DNA from: JAQBVV01 sp965249205
Lineage (GTDB): Bacteria; Acidobacteriota; Vicinamibacteria; Vicinamibacterales; UBA2999
Reading direction: 5' to 3'
NCBI GenBank assembly: GCA_965249205.1
Contig: CBDFLL010000003.1
Span: forward strand, 1 to 64,000
DNA: 64,000 nt
In this document: one piece after another, positions 27,167 through 35,942 of the stretch
Position numbering within the stretch: position 1 is the first letter of the stretch
Layout of the letters: each line of letters begins with the position of its first letter
Made by a program: the position numbers and the translations under genes
The notes under the pieces: generated by a model
Told to the model about the DNA's origin: nothing
The model's input: the letters and a program-made list of their open reading frames with translations, nothing else
The model's database searches: none

Positions 27167-27750
27167 AGGGAGCGACGGTTCGGGAGCGCGCGGGACGAAT
27201 CGTCAACTACCTCTGGGTGATCGTGGCGGTCGCTGTCTTCGTCCTGTGGCTCCAGGATCCCGGTCTCTTTGCGCGGCAATCCATCGCGGCGCGCATCGAG
27301 AGCTGGGGCTCGTGGATGTTTGCGGGCTTCATCGGCATATCGCTGGTGAGGGGCTTCTTTCTGGTTCCGAGCACCCCCGTGATTCTCACCGGCGGCGTGC
27401 TCTTTCCAGAGTCGCTCCCGTTGGTGTTCATTGTCTCGGTAGCGGGCATCGTTGTGTCGGCTTCTGCGATCTATCTCCTGCCGGGCGTGGGCGGGTACGA
27501 CAGCCTTCTCGAGCAGAAGTATCCGGAACAAATCGCCCGTGTGAAAACGCTTCTGATAACGCCGTATGCGTTCTGGGTTGTGGCGGGGTGGTCCTTCTTT
27601 CCCTTCGTGCCGACCGACGTCATCTGCTACGCGGCAGGCCTGCTCGGAATGTCCTATCGGCGTGTGATCGCCGCCCTGCTTCTTGGAGAGGTGCCGCTCG
27701 TGCTCGGGTACCTCTTTCTCACACAGATCGCCCTCGACCTTCTTGGGTAA
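27163..27750 (+). CDS. VTT/TVP38-family membrane protein
   Basis: 195 residues, starting by ATGA overlap with the vapB2-vapC fusion. It has four or five hydrophobic segments and the SNARE-associated/VTT (DedA-TVP38) pattern: FLVPSTPVILTGGVLFP, then a re-entrant stretch, and FFPFVPTDVICYAAGLLGMSYRR. Members help move lipids across the membrane, for example undecaprenyl phosphate in the DedA branch, but the substrate here is unknown. A MITE-like repeat begins 27 bp past the stop. Confidence 0.8.
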   Translation: MKGATVRERAGRIVNYLWVIVAVAVFVLWLQDPGLFARQSIAARIESWGSWMFAGFIGISLVRGFFLVPSTPVILTGGVLFPESLPLVFIVSVAGIVVSASAIYLLPGVGGYDSLLEQKYPEQIARVKTLLITPYAFWVVAGWSFFPFVPTDVICYAAGLLGMSYRRVIAALLLGEVPLVLGYLFLTQIALDLLG

Positions 27751-27777
27751 TCACGGGCCTGGACGCCGGACCGCTAG

Positions 27778-27906
27778 CGCGCTTTTCAGATAGCCCTTGG
27801 TCGTGGCTGCGGCTGTTGAATGCCTACAACGCTTCAGCCCCACCGAACGCCGCAACCATTCTCAGCACTGCGGCTACTCGAACGTCAGACGGTCATGAAA
27901 AACGCG
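27778..27906. repeat. MITE-like palindromic element, beta type
   Basis: 129 bp with terminal repeats CGCGCTTTTCA and TGAAAAACGCG (10 of 11 match). The left flank is CTAG (27774-27777) and the right flank CCTG. The interior contains CGGCTACTCGAACGTCAGACG, resembling the interior of the copy near 50830 in reverse. No ORF. It occupies most of the gap before the methyltransferase gene. Confidence 0.6.
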
Positions 27907-28062
27907 CCTGCGCCCCATGTTCTGCTTCAGGTCGGCGCCAAGGACCGCGCAACCCACGACATGCGGCATCATGCGGTATCGGAACAAGAAACCCGCGGGA
28001 GAGTGCCAAGGCGCGGGACGCACGCAACAGTGTCCTGGCCCTGTCGCCGCGACGGAGCTACG

Positions 28063-28788
28063 ATGGGAACGATGACGCGTCATCTCTGGAGCAGCATGCT
28101 CGCCCTCGCAGGTCTGGCCTGCGGCACCGGCGGAGCCGCGCTTCAGCAGGGCGCTCCCGCCTGGGACGCCGAGCGCAGGCGCATGGTGGACGTCCAGCTC
28201 CGCACACGTGACATCCGCAGCCCACGGGTCATCGATGCGATGCTGACGGTACCCCGTCACCTCTTCGTTCCCGAGGCGCAACGCGCTCAGGCCTATGGTG
28301 ACTTTCCGCTTCCGATTGGCAACGGCCAGACCATCTCCCAGCCCTACATCGTTGCGTTCATGACGCAGGCGCTGGACCTCAGACCCGAACATCGCGTGCT
28401 GGAGATCGGAACCGGATCCGGCTACCAGGCCGCTGTGCTCAGTACGCTTTCAGGAGAGGTGTACACGATCGAGATCGTACCGTCTCTGGCGGAGCAGGCC
28501 CGTGAGACACTGTCGGCTCTCGGCTATCGCAACGTTCAGGTGCGTACCGGCAACGGGTACCTGGGATGGCCCGAGCATGCGCCGTACGACCGCATCATGG
28601 TGACAGCCGCGCCGGATGAGGTCCCACCCGCGTTGCTGGAACAACTGGCAGTCGGGGGCCTGATGGCTATTCCGGTGGGAACCGCTTCCCAGCAACTCCG
28701 GATCCTGCGCCGCACGGCCACCGGGTCCGAGCTACTCGACACGCTCCCAGTAAGGTTCGTGCCGATGACGAACAAGCCGAACGGTTAG
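28063..28788 (+). CDS. pcm: Exported protein-L-isoaspartate O-methyltransferase
   Basis: 241 residues from ATG 28063 (or 28072). The N terminus is a lipoprotein-like signal (LAGLAC), uncommon for this usually cytoplasmic enzyme but known in acidobacteria-like genomes. PCMT marks: RRRMVDVQLRTRDIRSPRVI, VPRHLFVPE, IGNGQTISQPYIVAFM (substrate loop) and VLEIGTGSGYQAAVL (SAM binding). It repairs isoaspartyl residues in damaged proteins. Its TAG stop is within the TTAG that begins the flanking MITE. Confidence 0.88.
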   Translation: MGTMTRHLWSSMLALAGLACGTGGAALQQGAPAWDAERRRMVDVQLRTRDIRSPRVIDAMLTVPRHLFVPEAQRAQAYGDFPLPIGNGQTISQPYIVAFMTQALDLRPEHRVLEIGTGSGYQAAVLSTLSGEVYTIEIVPSLAEQARETLSALGYRNVQVRTGNGYLGWPEHAPYDRIMVTAAPDEVPPALLEQLAVGGLMAIPVGTASQQLRILRRTATGSELLDTLPVRFVPMTNKPNG

Positions 28789-28825
28789 CGCGCTTTTCAT
28801 ACCCGTGTGGCGTTCGAAAAGCGCG
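28789..28825. repeat. MITE-like palindromic element, beta type, short
   Basis: 37 bp, ends CGCGCTTTTC and GAAAAGCGCG as perfect inverted repeats, flanked by TTAG on both sides (28785-28788 and 28826-28829). The left TTAG contains the TAG stop of the methyltransferase gene. It abuts an alpha-type element. Confidence 0.7.
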
Positions 28826-28829
28826 TTAG

Positions 28830-28950
28830 CGCGGATTTCATAAGCGCGCCGCTCCGAGTAGCCGCAATCAGTCCAGGCGTACGCAGCCATCAGTCCCCTC
28901 CTACCCGGAGGAGTACCACGACCGAGTAATAGGTACAGGTGAAATCCGCG
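28830..28950. repeat. MITE-like palindromic element, alpha type
   Basis: 121 bp with ends CGCGGATTTCA and TGAAATCCGCG, flanked by TTAG at 28826-28829 and 28951-28954. It carries a central CTCCTACCCGGAGGAG hairpin. The order is TTAG-beta-TTAG-alpha-TTAG, which reads as two successive insertions into one YTAR site. Confidence 0.75.
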
Positions 28951-29024
28951 TTAGTTCTTCGCAGCCGCGTGGACACAACAAAGGCGACGGCATGAGGCCA
29001 TCGGTCGTGCCTCACGTGATCTCC

Positions 29025-30533
29025 TCAAGGATTCGTCAGCACCGCAGCCGCCGCGATGGGCACGATCGCGCCGTCTGTGATGGTGATATACATCACCTGC
29101 AGGCCCAAGGAGCCTGTCGGCGTGAGGAAGTGAAAGTCGTCGATGTATCCTTCCGCTCCCGCATCCAGTTGCTCGCCGGTCGGCCACAGGAACACGACAT
29201 CGCGCGCCGACGTCTGCGTCTCCCAGTCCTCGAAGTCCACGACATCGGGCAACCCGGTCGCGCTGCCGTCGGCGTAAATCAGGTTCTTCGGTCCGAGGAA
29301 CGGAAGGCCCGACGTACCCTGCCCCGTCGTGATAGACGGATCGCCATAGTAGAGGCGATACCGCGCGCCCCCGCTGTGAAACGGGAAGGCGGCCTGTACG
29401 CTTGTAAACAGCTTCGGGCACCCGTCCTCGCGATACTGCACGACCCATCCGGCGCCATCCCACACCGCGTATCCATGGTTCTTGGGAAACTCCGAGCAGC
29501 CGGGCACGTCCCCCGACGTGAAGACCATGAACGTGCCGGCCGCCAGGTCCCAGTGTGGCGACTCGAGTGTCGGCCACCCGACTTTGTTCTGCCTGGCGTT
29601 GAAGATACGGGAGTTGCCGCCAGTGTCGCCATCTACGGCAATCGCAACGGTGGGCGCACAACCGCCACCGACCGAGTAATCCGCTGCGGTGCTGCAGGTC
29701 GTGGCCGCGCCCGTGTTGAAGTCGAGACCAACATAGCCGTCCGCGCTGTCGAGGAACATGATGCGCGTGCGGCCATCCTCGCCCTGCGCCTCGAAGAACA
29801 GTCGGACGAATCCGCCGAGGTCCTTCGCGATGGGCACACCCTGCCCGGTGGCGACATCAGCGACCAGGGTCGATGGTGAGGTCGGCGTGATCAGTCCGCT
29901 CGATCCAGCTCGGCTGGTGAACGTGAGGAAGCTGTCAGGATTCGACACGTCAGCCACGGCCGAAGCGACGGCCACAGACAAGGAGCCTTGTCGGCCAGGG
30001 CCTCCTCGCAAGGGGCCGTAATACAACTGGACCCGATTGGCCATGGTGTCGGCGTCGGGACCGAAGCGCGTGGCACTCAGTTTCGCGTTGCCATCACTCA
30101 CGATGGTCGCGAGGCTATCGACGGTATTCCCGGTCCCCCGCAGCTGCCAGTACTCGGTGTCAGTCGCCCCGCTCACGCTTGCCGAGGCACTCGACCGTAC
30201 GCACGCCGCGTCCTGGCACGACAGGACGGTTACCGCGTAGGTGGTCGACGCTTTGAGGCCGGTCAACGCCACGCTTGTGACCTCACGACCCACCGCGGCG
30301 CGTACTTCCGTGCCCTGCACGGACTCGGACGCGACAACCTCGAAATGGTCGGTCTGATCCGCGGGCGATGGCGCCCAGGAGACGATCAGCACCGACGACG
30401 AAAAGATCTGGAGCGTCCCGATCGTTATGGCGTTGGTTCGGCTGACAGAGACATTGATCGGACTGGGTTCGGCGGGACTGACAGTCCCGGCCAGCAGGAT
30501 CCCCGTGAGGATTCCAGTCGCTGTGAGGCGCAT
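29025..30533 (-). CDS. Exported fibronectin type III protein
   Basis: 502 residues. The ATG at 30533 (MRLTATGILTGILLAGTVSP) is chosen for its signal peptide and the GGAAGG 12 bases upstream. Residues about 25-110 form a fibronectin type III domain (SVLIVSWAPSPADQTDHFEV, TSVALTGLKASTTYAVTVLS). The remainder is beta-rich with repeated YYG and D/G/N motifs (RLYYGDPSITTG, VVDFEDWETQT, YIDDFHFLTP), suggesting a concanavalin-like or adhesive module. I recognise no catalytic site. It stands alone between MITE clusters. Confidence 0.7.
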   Translation of the reverse strand: MRLTATGILTGILLAGTVSPAEPSPINVSVSRTNAITIGTLQIFSSSVLIVSWAPSPADQTDHFEVVASESVQGTEVRAAVGREVTSVALTGLKASTTYAVTVLSCQDAACVRSSASASVSGATDTEYWQLRGTGNTVDSLATIVSDGNAKLSATRFGPDADTMANRVQLYYGPLRGGPGRQGSLSVAVASAVADVSNPDSFLTFTSRAGSSGLITPTSPSTLVADVATGQGVPIAKDLGGFVRLFFEAQGEDGRTRIMFLDSADGYVGLDFNTGAATTCSTAADYSVGGGCAPTVAIAVDGDTGGNSRIFNARQNKVGWPTLESPHWDLAAGTFMVFTSGDVPGCSEFPKNHGYAVWDGAGWVVQYREDGCPKLFTSVQAAFPFHSGGARYRLYYGDPSITTGQGTSGLPFLGPKNLIYADGSATGLPDVVDFEDWETQTSARDVVFLWPTGEQLDAGAEGYIDDFHFLTPTGSLGLQVMYITITDGAIVPIAAAAVLTNP

Positions 30534-30669
30534 GATGATGACCTTCCCACCCGAAGCAACACCTGTGCTTCGAGTCCTTGCATCTTTTCGGACGCCGGAA
30601 GTATCGGCGCCAGATGCCTCGGGCGTCAACCGCTTGCAGTCCGTGCTGAAGGTCCAGCGTGGCACGTAA

Positions 30670-30724
30670 CGCGGATTTCACGAGCGGGGCCATGACCCCC
30701 TGCCAGGTACTGCTGAAATCCGCG
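30670..30724. repeat. MITE-like palindromic element, alpha type
   Basis: 55 bp, ends CGCGGATTTCA and TGAAATCCGCG. The flanks are GTAA and CGAG, so no clean duplication survives. The interior GGGGCCATGACCCC forms a hairpin. Confidence 0.6.
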
Positions 30725-31006
30725 CGAGACGAGTGAGGCGCCTCATGGCACTCCGGTACGGGTGCAAACCCGCTGCCGGTGGCCGCGATCGGACCTTCGG
30801 CGCAAGAGCGGCACGCAGGAGAAAAACAGTAATCTGTACCGCGGTGGTGAGAATTGGCCGACCAGCACGACCGGAGGGCACGATTGCTGCAGCGACAGAG
30901 AACGCACCCACAATGGCCGACACCGACGTTCGAGATTGGTTGCGCGGCCCCGACCGCCGTCGAGTGATGACGCTGCACGGCATTGGGACAGACAGGGAGG
31001 CGATGC
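30725..31006. other. Leader region of the tandem UspA gene
   Basis: About 280 bp without a supported gene. Frames here open only weakly and have no family features. The last bases carry GGGAGG (30995-31000), the ribosome-binding site that fixes the GTG start at 31007. No riboswitch or terminator was recognised. Confidence 0.4.
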
Positions 31007-31909
31007 GTGGTCGAGTTCAAGAATATTCTCTGTGCGATCGATCTGAGTGACGCATCGGTTCGCACGCTGGCGTACGCAGCTGCTGTCGCCCGCTGGTACG
31101 AGGCTCGACTCACCGTGCTACACGTCGCGCCGACCTTTGAGTCGATGCAGGTCCGATCGGGATCCCTTGGGGATTCAGTGCACTTTGTGCACCCCATGTC
31201 GCGCGAGCAGGTGCTCGACCAACTGCGTAAGACACTCGATTCGGCCCAGATCGCGCCGGCCGATGCCACGCTCACCGCCGAAGCCGGAGAAGCCTGGTCC
31301 ACGATCGTGGACCAGGCCCTGTCGATGCCGGCCGATCTGCTAGTAATGGGCACCCACGGTCGAAGCGGGTTCGATCGCCTGCTCCTCGGTTCGGTGACCG
31401 AGAAGGTCCTGCATAAGGCCCCTTGCCCTATCCTGACGGTGCCGCCGCACGCGCCCCAGACGGCTGAGACCGGCGGCACCTTTTCGCGGATCCTCTGTCC
31501 GGTGGACTTCTCTCCATCGGCGCTACAGGCCTTCGGGGTCTCGGTTGAGCTTGCGCGGCAATCCGGCGGTTCGGTCATCGCCCTGCACGCCATCGAGTGG
31601 CTCGCTGACGACGTGCGTGGGCATGCCCAATTCAACGTCCAGGACTATCGCCAGCACCTAATCGACGACGCCCACTCGCGGCTTCGCGCCCTCATCGCCG
31701 ACCAGCCTGGCGACACAGGCAGCATCGAGGATGTCGTCGTGACCGGCAGAGCCTATCGGGAGGTCCTGAAGACCGCCGACACCCGAACCGCCGACCTGAT
31801 CGTGATGGGCGCCCAGGGACGCGGGGGCATGGGACTCACCCTCTTCGGCTCCACGACCCAGCAGGTCGTGCGAGCCGCGACATGTCCGGTCCTGACGGTG
31901 CGAGGTTGA
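31007..31909 (+). CDS. Tandem universal stress protein
   Basis: 300 residues from GTG 31007, seven bases after GGGAGG. Two UspA domains lie head to tail. The first (FKNILCAIDLSDASVRTLAY) has the nucleotide loop MGTHGRSGFDRLLLGS, the second (FSRILCPVDFSPSALQAFGV) has MGAQGRGGMGLTLFGSTT. Both loops fit the GxxGxGG...GS ATP-binding pattern. Tandem UspA proteins are cytoplasmic and induced by starvation or redox stress. A broken UspA gene of the same kind lies at 35617. Confidence 0.9.
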   Translation: MVEFKNILCAIDLSDASVRTLAYAAAVARWYEARLTVLHVAPTFESMQVRSGSLGDSVHFVHPMSREQVLDQLRKTLDSAQIAPADATLTAEAGEAWSTIVDQALSMPADLLVMGTHGRSGFDRLLLGSVTEKVLHKAPCPILTVPPHAPQTAETGGTFSRILCPVDFSPSALQAFGVSVELARQSGGSVIALHAIEWLADDVRGHAQFNVQDYRQHLIDDAHSRLRALIADQPGDTGSIEDVVVTGRAYREVLKTADTRTADLIVMGAQGRGGMGLTLFGSTTQQVVRAATCPVLTVRG

Positions 31910-32059
31910 TGACCAGGATTCCCGTAGAGCCCCAAGGGCACACTGACGAAAACTTCAGAAACTCTTCAGATTCCAACGCGTCGGATTTTGCAGTACGCTC
32001 GTCCCAACTCGGCAGCGCGCGTCGTGCGACGCCAACTTTTCAGCAAGGAGACACCCGTG

Positions 32060-32620
32060 ATGCGACCGTTTACATGGCTTCTTATTCTGAGTAGCTCCCT
32101 GCTCATCGTGGCATCCTGCGCGGCGCCAGAGCCTCCCGCCTCCCCGTTCAGACCCACGGCCAGCGTCCGCGACGTGATGCACGCCATGATCGAGCCGCAG
32201 GCGTATGTCATCTGGGACTCGGTCGCCGAGATCATCGATATCAACGGCACAGAACTCCGGGTACCCGAGACTGAAGAGGAGTGGGACGTCGTCCGACACG
32301 GCGCCGTGGCGTTGCGGGAAGCGACGAATCTGCTCTTGATCGAGGGGCGCCCGGTGGCCTACCCCGGCGAGACGTCAGTGGCCCCTGGCATCGAGTTGGA
32401 GCCGGAGCAAATCCAGGCGCTCATCGACGCGGACCCGGCGGCCTGGATCGACAGCGTCCACGAGCTTTACGACGCCGTTGAACCAATCTTTGCGGCCATC
32501 GACGCACAGGACGGTGCCGCGATCACGGAGGCCGGTACGCAACTCGATGTCGTGTGCGAGAACTGTCACCTGAAGTACTGGTACCCGGAAGAAATGCCGG
32601 AGGCGCTGGAGGGTCAGTAG
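32060..32620 (+). CDS. Lipoprotein with C-terminal c-type haem site
   Basis: 186 residues. ATG 32060 behind AAGGAG. The signal ends in a lipobox (IVASC). The only haem motif, CENCHLKYWYP, is close to the C terminus and preceded by helices, as in class II (cytochrome c'-like, four-helix) cytochromes, where the sixth ligand is open. It lies 25 bp upstream of the cupredoxin-like lipoprotein gene and is probably co-transcribed, so the two may exchange electrons. Confidence 0.8.
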   Translation: MRPFTWLLILSSSLLIVASCAAPEPPASPFRPTASVRDVMHAMIEPQAYVIWDSVAEIIDINGTELRVPETEEEWDVVRHGAVALREATNLLLIEGRPVAYPGETSVAPGIELEPEQIQALIDADPAAWIDSVHELYDAVEPIFAAIDAQDGAAITEAGTQLDVVCENCHLKYWYPEEMPEALEGQ

Positions 32621-32645
32621 CTCCGACCGTCGCGCGGAGGCCCGC

Positions 32646-33569
32646 ATGCGAAATGATCGGAGGCTCGTAGGCGCCAGCGCCTTGCTCGCAGCCGCTTCTT
32701 TGACTGCGGCGTGTGGCGGTGCGCCACCCGCGGTGGACGAGACGCAGCCGGCCGCGGGCCTCGAGGGACCCGCCGCGCCGGGCGTGCCCGCGTCCGACAG
32801 CGCGGCGCGAACGGCGCCCGATCCGATCGACCAGTCCACTGGAGGAGTGCAGCCTCCTCCGCCGGGCAGCGGCGCGATCAACGGCCGGATCCATCTGGTC
32901 GGCCCGGCGCCTGGAAACCCGGTCATCCGGATGGGCGCGGATCCGCTCTGTGCCAGGCTCAACAGCGGTACGCGGGTCGTTCAGGAAGCGGTGGTCGCCT
33001 CCGCCGATGGCGGCCTTGCCAACGTGTTCATCACGCTCGACGGCTCCTTCCCGGAATCCGCGGCACCAACCTCGCCGGTCACACTCGACCAGGCAGGCTG
33101 CGTCTACTTCCCACGGGTGGTCGGGGTACGTGTGGGACAGGCGCTAGCGGTGCAAAACAGCGACCAGCTGATGCACAACGTGCACGACGTCTCGGCAGCG
33201 GACAACGGTTTCAACATCAGCCAGCCTACGGCCGGGATGGTGCGGCAATTCCCGATGACGGGTGAAGAGACGATGTTGCGACTGCTGTGCGACGTGCACC
33301 GCTGGATGACCGCCTACGTCGGCGTCGTCAGCCATCCGTACTTCGCCGTCAGCGGCGAAGACGGCGCGTTCGACGTTCTAGGTGTGCCACCGGGCACCTA
33401 TACAGTCCGAACGTGGCACGAGCGCTTCGGCCCTCTCACGCAAACGGTCAGCGTGACTGCCGGTGCCACAACGACGGTCGATTTCGAGTACACCGGCACT
33501 GAAAAGCCACCGGCTGCTCGTATCCGCGATCTCCATGTGCCCGCGAAGGGGCATCTCGCCACCCTCTAG
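32646..33569 (+). CDS. Cupredoxin-like lipoprotein with carboxypeptidase-regulatory-like domain
   Basis: 307 residues with lipobox LTAAC. A Pro/Gly/Ala-rich linker (about residues 25-80) is followed by a domain of the methylamine-utilisation/plastocyanin-like kind. HNVHDV and LLCDVHRWMTAYV supply His, Cys, His and Met in the spacing of a type 1 copper site. The C-terminal 80 residues (GAFDVLGVPPGTYTVRTWHE) are a carboxypeptidase-regulatory-like beta domain. Its TAG stop forms the CTAG used as target by IS copy 3. Confidence 0.75.
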   Translation: MRNDRRLVGASALLAAASLTAACGGAPPAVDETQPAAGLEGPAAPGVPASDSAARTAPDPIDQSTGGVQPPPPGSGAINGRIHLVGPAPGNPVIRMGADPLCARLNSGTRVVQEAVVASADGGLANVFITLDGSFPESAAPTSPVTLDQAGCVYFPRVVGVRVGQALAVQNSDQLMHNVHDVSAADNGFNISQPTAGMVRQFPMTGEETMLRLLCDVHRWMTAYVGVVSHPYFAVSGEDGAFDVLGVPPGTYTVRTWHERFGPLTQTVSVTAGATTTVDFEYTGTEKPPAARIRDLHVPAKGHLATL

Positions 33570-34864
33570 CAGGCTGCTGAAGAACCCGGGTGATCGGGCC
33601 GTTTTCTAAGGATCATGCGAGTCACCACCGACCGACAACGGTGCGCACGGCTGTGCGCTGGCCCCGATCAAGGGGCCGGCGACACGCGCGGCCGGTGATC
33701 AGGGACACCTCGCCTCCAGATTCCGCAGCCGGACCAAGTTATAGACCGTGGCGGCGAAGGTAAGCTGCCAATCCACGAGGGCGACACCGCGATGCCGGAG
33801 TTTGCGCAAGCCGCCGACGGTCTTCATCCAGCCAAAGACCTGTTCTACGAGTTTCCGTTTCCGCTGACTGACGTGATAGCCCGCATGCCGCGTGGTCCGG
33901 CCATCGATCGCACTCCAGCGGACCTTCTGAGCAACGTGGGGCGTGACGGCCCGGATACGGACAGCGGCCACAAAGCTTGCCACATCGTAGCCCTTGTCCG
34001 CCCCGACCGTGCTGCCCGGCGGCGCGCTGGCCTCCAGCAACAGCGCCGCTGCCTCGCGTTCGGCGGTCCCCGTCGCGTGAGTCGCGCAGACGTTGGCGAC
34101 AAGTCCCTGTCGATTGTCCAGCAGCACGTGGCCCAGATACGCCAGCTTGGCTTCCTTCCCCTGGCCCTTCCGAGGCAGCATCGCCTCCGGATCGGTCGTC
34201 GACTGGTGCGTGTCGTTGCGCCGCCGCTCCCCGTGGAAGTTGACCGTGGGATTCCCGGGGTCATCGGGCGGGTCGCTCTCCGCCGCGTCCCGGCACCGAA
34301 AGCTCTTCAGGCTGGCCCACGCTTCCAATTGGGTCCCATCCACAGTGAAGTGTTCGTCCGAGAGCAGCCCGGCCGCCCGCGCGTGGGCCTGCACCGCATC
34401 AAAGAAGGCGGCCGCGAGATCGCCCGCCAGCAGCCGGTCGCGATTCTTGGCAAACGTGGTGGGATGCCAAACCGGGTCGTCCAAATTCAAGCCCACGAAC
34501 CAGCGGAACAGCAGGTTGTAATTGAGCTCTTCCATCAGCAGCCGCTCGCTCCGCACCGTGTAGAGCACCTGCAGCAACAACGCGCGCAGCAGCTGTTCCG
34601 GCGGGATCGACGGACGCCCTGTGTTGGCGTACAGGCCGGCGAACCTGCGCGACATCGTTCTCAGCGCTTCGTCCGTCAGCGCGCGAACCGCGCGGAGCGG
34701 ATGGTCGGCTGGCACGCGCTGTTCCGGCGACAGGTAGCTGAACATGTGAGTGCTTTGCTCATCGTGTCCGCGCATGATGGGGCTCCCTTCAGCGGTGTTG
34801 GGAGCATGGTAGTACGCCGGGATCGATCTGTCGATCCCATTTCACGGAGTTTTTCAGCAGCCTG
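33570..34864 (-). mobile_element. IS5-type insertion sequence, copy 3
   Basis: 1,295 bp between CTAG at 33566-33569 and 34865-34868, with ends CAGGCTGCTGAA. Same orientation as copy 1, opposite to copy 2. One base differs visibly from the other copies (Thr to Ala in the transposase). Its right end abuts the C-terminal half of the kinase gene whose N-terminal half touches copy 2. Confidence 0.93.
33699..34775 (-). CDS. IS5/IS1182-type DDE transposase (copy 3)
   Basis: 358 residues, identical to the other two except Ala for Thr in the HPTTF(T/A)KNRD segment. All three DDE positions are kept (FTVDGTQLEAW, VGADKGYD, LVEQVFGWMK), so it is likely active. Confidence 0.92.
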   Translation of the reverse strand: MRGHDEQSTHMFSYLSPEQRVPADHPLRAVRALTDEALRTMSRRFAGLYANTGRPSIPPEQLLRALLLQVLYTVRSERLLMEELNYNLLFRWFVGLNLDDPVWHPTTFAKNRDRLLAGDLAAAFFDAVQAHARAAGLLSDEHFTVDGTQLEAWASLKSFRCRDAAESDPPDDPGNPTVNFHGERRRNDTHQSTTDPEAMLPRKGQGKEAKLAYLGHVLLDNRQGLVANVCATHATGTAEREAAALLLEASAPPGSTVGADKGYDVASFVAAVRIRAVTPHVAQKVRWSAIDGRTTRHAGYHVSQRKRKLVEQVFGWMKTVGGLRKLRHRGVALVDWQLTFAATVYNLVRLRNLEARCP

Positions 34865-34866
34865 CT

Positions 34867-35349
34867 AGGGTGCTTGGGCGCCTGGAACGAGACGGGATCG
34901 CTGGGCGTGACCTGATCGACGCCGCGGCCCGGCACCTGGCCGAAATCCGCAGCATGCCCGAGGGACACTTCTATCAGGGCCGGTGTCACGGGGATCTTAC
35001 CTTCGCCAACATGGTGTTTCGTGATCACGGCGGTGAGATCCTGCTCCTCGATTTTCTCGATCCCTACATCGAGGCGCCCATCCTCGATTTCGTCAAGCTC
35101 CTGCAGGAGACGCGCCTTCGCTGGGCCTCGCTGACGTCCTCCCGTTCCCACGACGTCGCCAAATATCAGATCGCGATGCGCCTGTTGGAACAGGAACTTC
35201 TCACGACCGTGGGTGACCAGTTTCCGGCAGCGCAGGTTAGGGTTATGGAGTTTCAGAACATCATTCGTGTGCTGCCCAACGTGGGCCCGGGGCCGGTACG
35301 ATCTGCTCTGGAGGGCCGTGCCCTGGCGATGATGGAGACAACGCAATGA
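34867..35349 (+). pseudogene. C-terminal half of an APH-like kinase, cut by IS copy 3
   Basis: From the edge of IS copy 3 the frame AGG-GTG-CTT-GGG runs to 35349 (161 codons with stop). It contains the phosphotransferase catalytic loop CHGDLTFANM (Asp base, Asn metal ligand) and EILLLDFLD (metal Asp), the C lobe of an aminoglycoside-phosphotransferase/choline-kinase-type enzyme. No start signal precedes it. Joined through CTAG to the fragment at 9334-9726 it gives an uninterrupted 291-residue kinase. It is followed by an epimerase tail, so a sugar kinase in glycan synthesis is likely. Confidence 0.8.
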
Positions 35350-35370
35350 GAGTCGTCATGCCGTGCCAGA

Positions 35371-35514
35371 GTGCGCAGGGAGGTCTACAAACAGGCTCTT
35401 GCGAGCGGTGCGCGCGCCAGGAAGGAGTTCGGGTGGTCGCCCAGGATCGGCATTGAGGAAGGCCTACGAACGGTCTACGAGTTTTCGCTGAACAACCGGC
35501 ATCGATTGCGGTGA
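35371..35514 (+). pseudogene. C-terminal remnant of an NAD-dependent sugar epimerase
   Basis: 48 codons ending at TGA 35512-35514 contain RKEFGWSPRIGIEEGLRTVY, the C-terminal signature of NAD-dependent epimerase/dehydratases (short-chain extended family) that modify nucleotide sugars. The Rossmann domain and YxxxK motif are gone. It lies 21 bp after the kinase half and supports a decayed polysaccharide locus. Confidence 0.6.
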
Positions 35515-35616
35515 TGGCCGCGCGTCGCGGGATGGCGTCCGGCGGGTGCGGCATGAGATCCAGGCGCGGAGCTTGCTTAAGGATCAGTCTGGGAGCGGTC
35601 CTGACTGGAGGCACGC

Positions 35617-35942
35617 ATGAGCGAGATCAAGCGCATTCTGTGTCCGGTCGACTTTTCCGACGACTCGAGGCATGCGCTCGACCACGCGGTGGCGATTGCG
35701 CGGTGGTACGACTCCACCATCAGGCTGTTGCACGTCTGCACGGCGGTGCCTGTTGCAGCCTACGCACCCGGGACCCCGAATCCTTCCGTCGACCGTCCTC
35801 ACACAGGCGGATCGCGACGAACTGCGTGCGTCGATGAGGCGTTTTGCCGACGACGAGGGCGTGGGCGACCTGTCGCTGCAACTGGAGATCATTGAAGGCA
35901 ACACGGTCGGTGAAATTCTGGCCACGGCTGAGAGGCTGCCGG
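35617..35942 (+). pseudogene. Truncated, frameshifted universal stress protein
   Basis: ATG 35617 behind GGAGGC starts MSEIKRILCPVDFSDDSRHA, a UspA domain. Near 35780 the frame shifts, and the Usp sequence resumes as LTQADRDELRASMRRFADDE and EGNTVGEILATAERLPGG, then ends at about 35942 without the GxxGxGG ATP loop. It reads straight into a membrane-protein fragment. Confidence 0.7.

Noticed and set aside
28785..28954. CRISPR-like repeat array
   Set aside because: The repeats are palindromic elements of unequal length separated by 4-bp target repeats, without regular spacers or cas genes.
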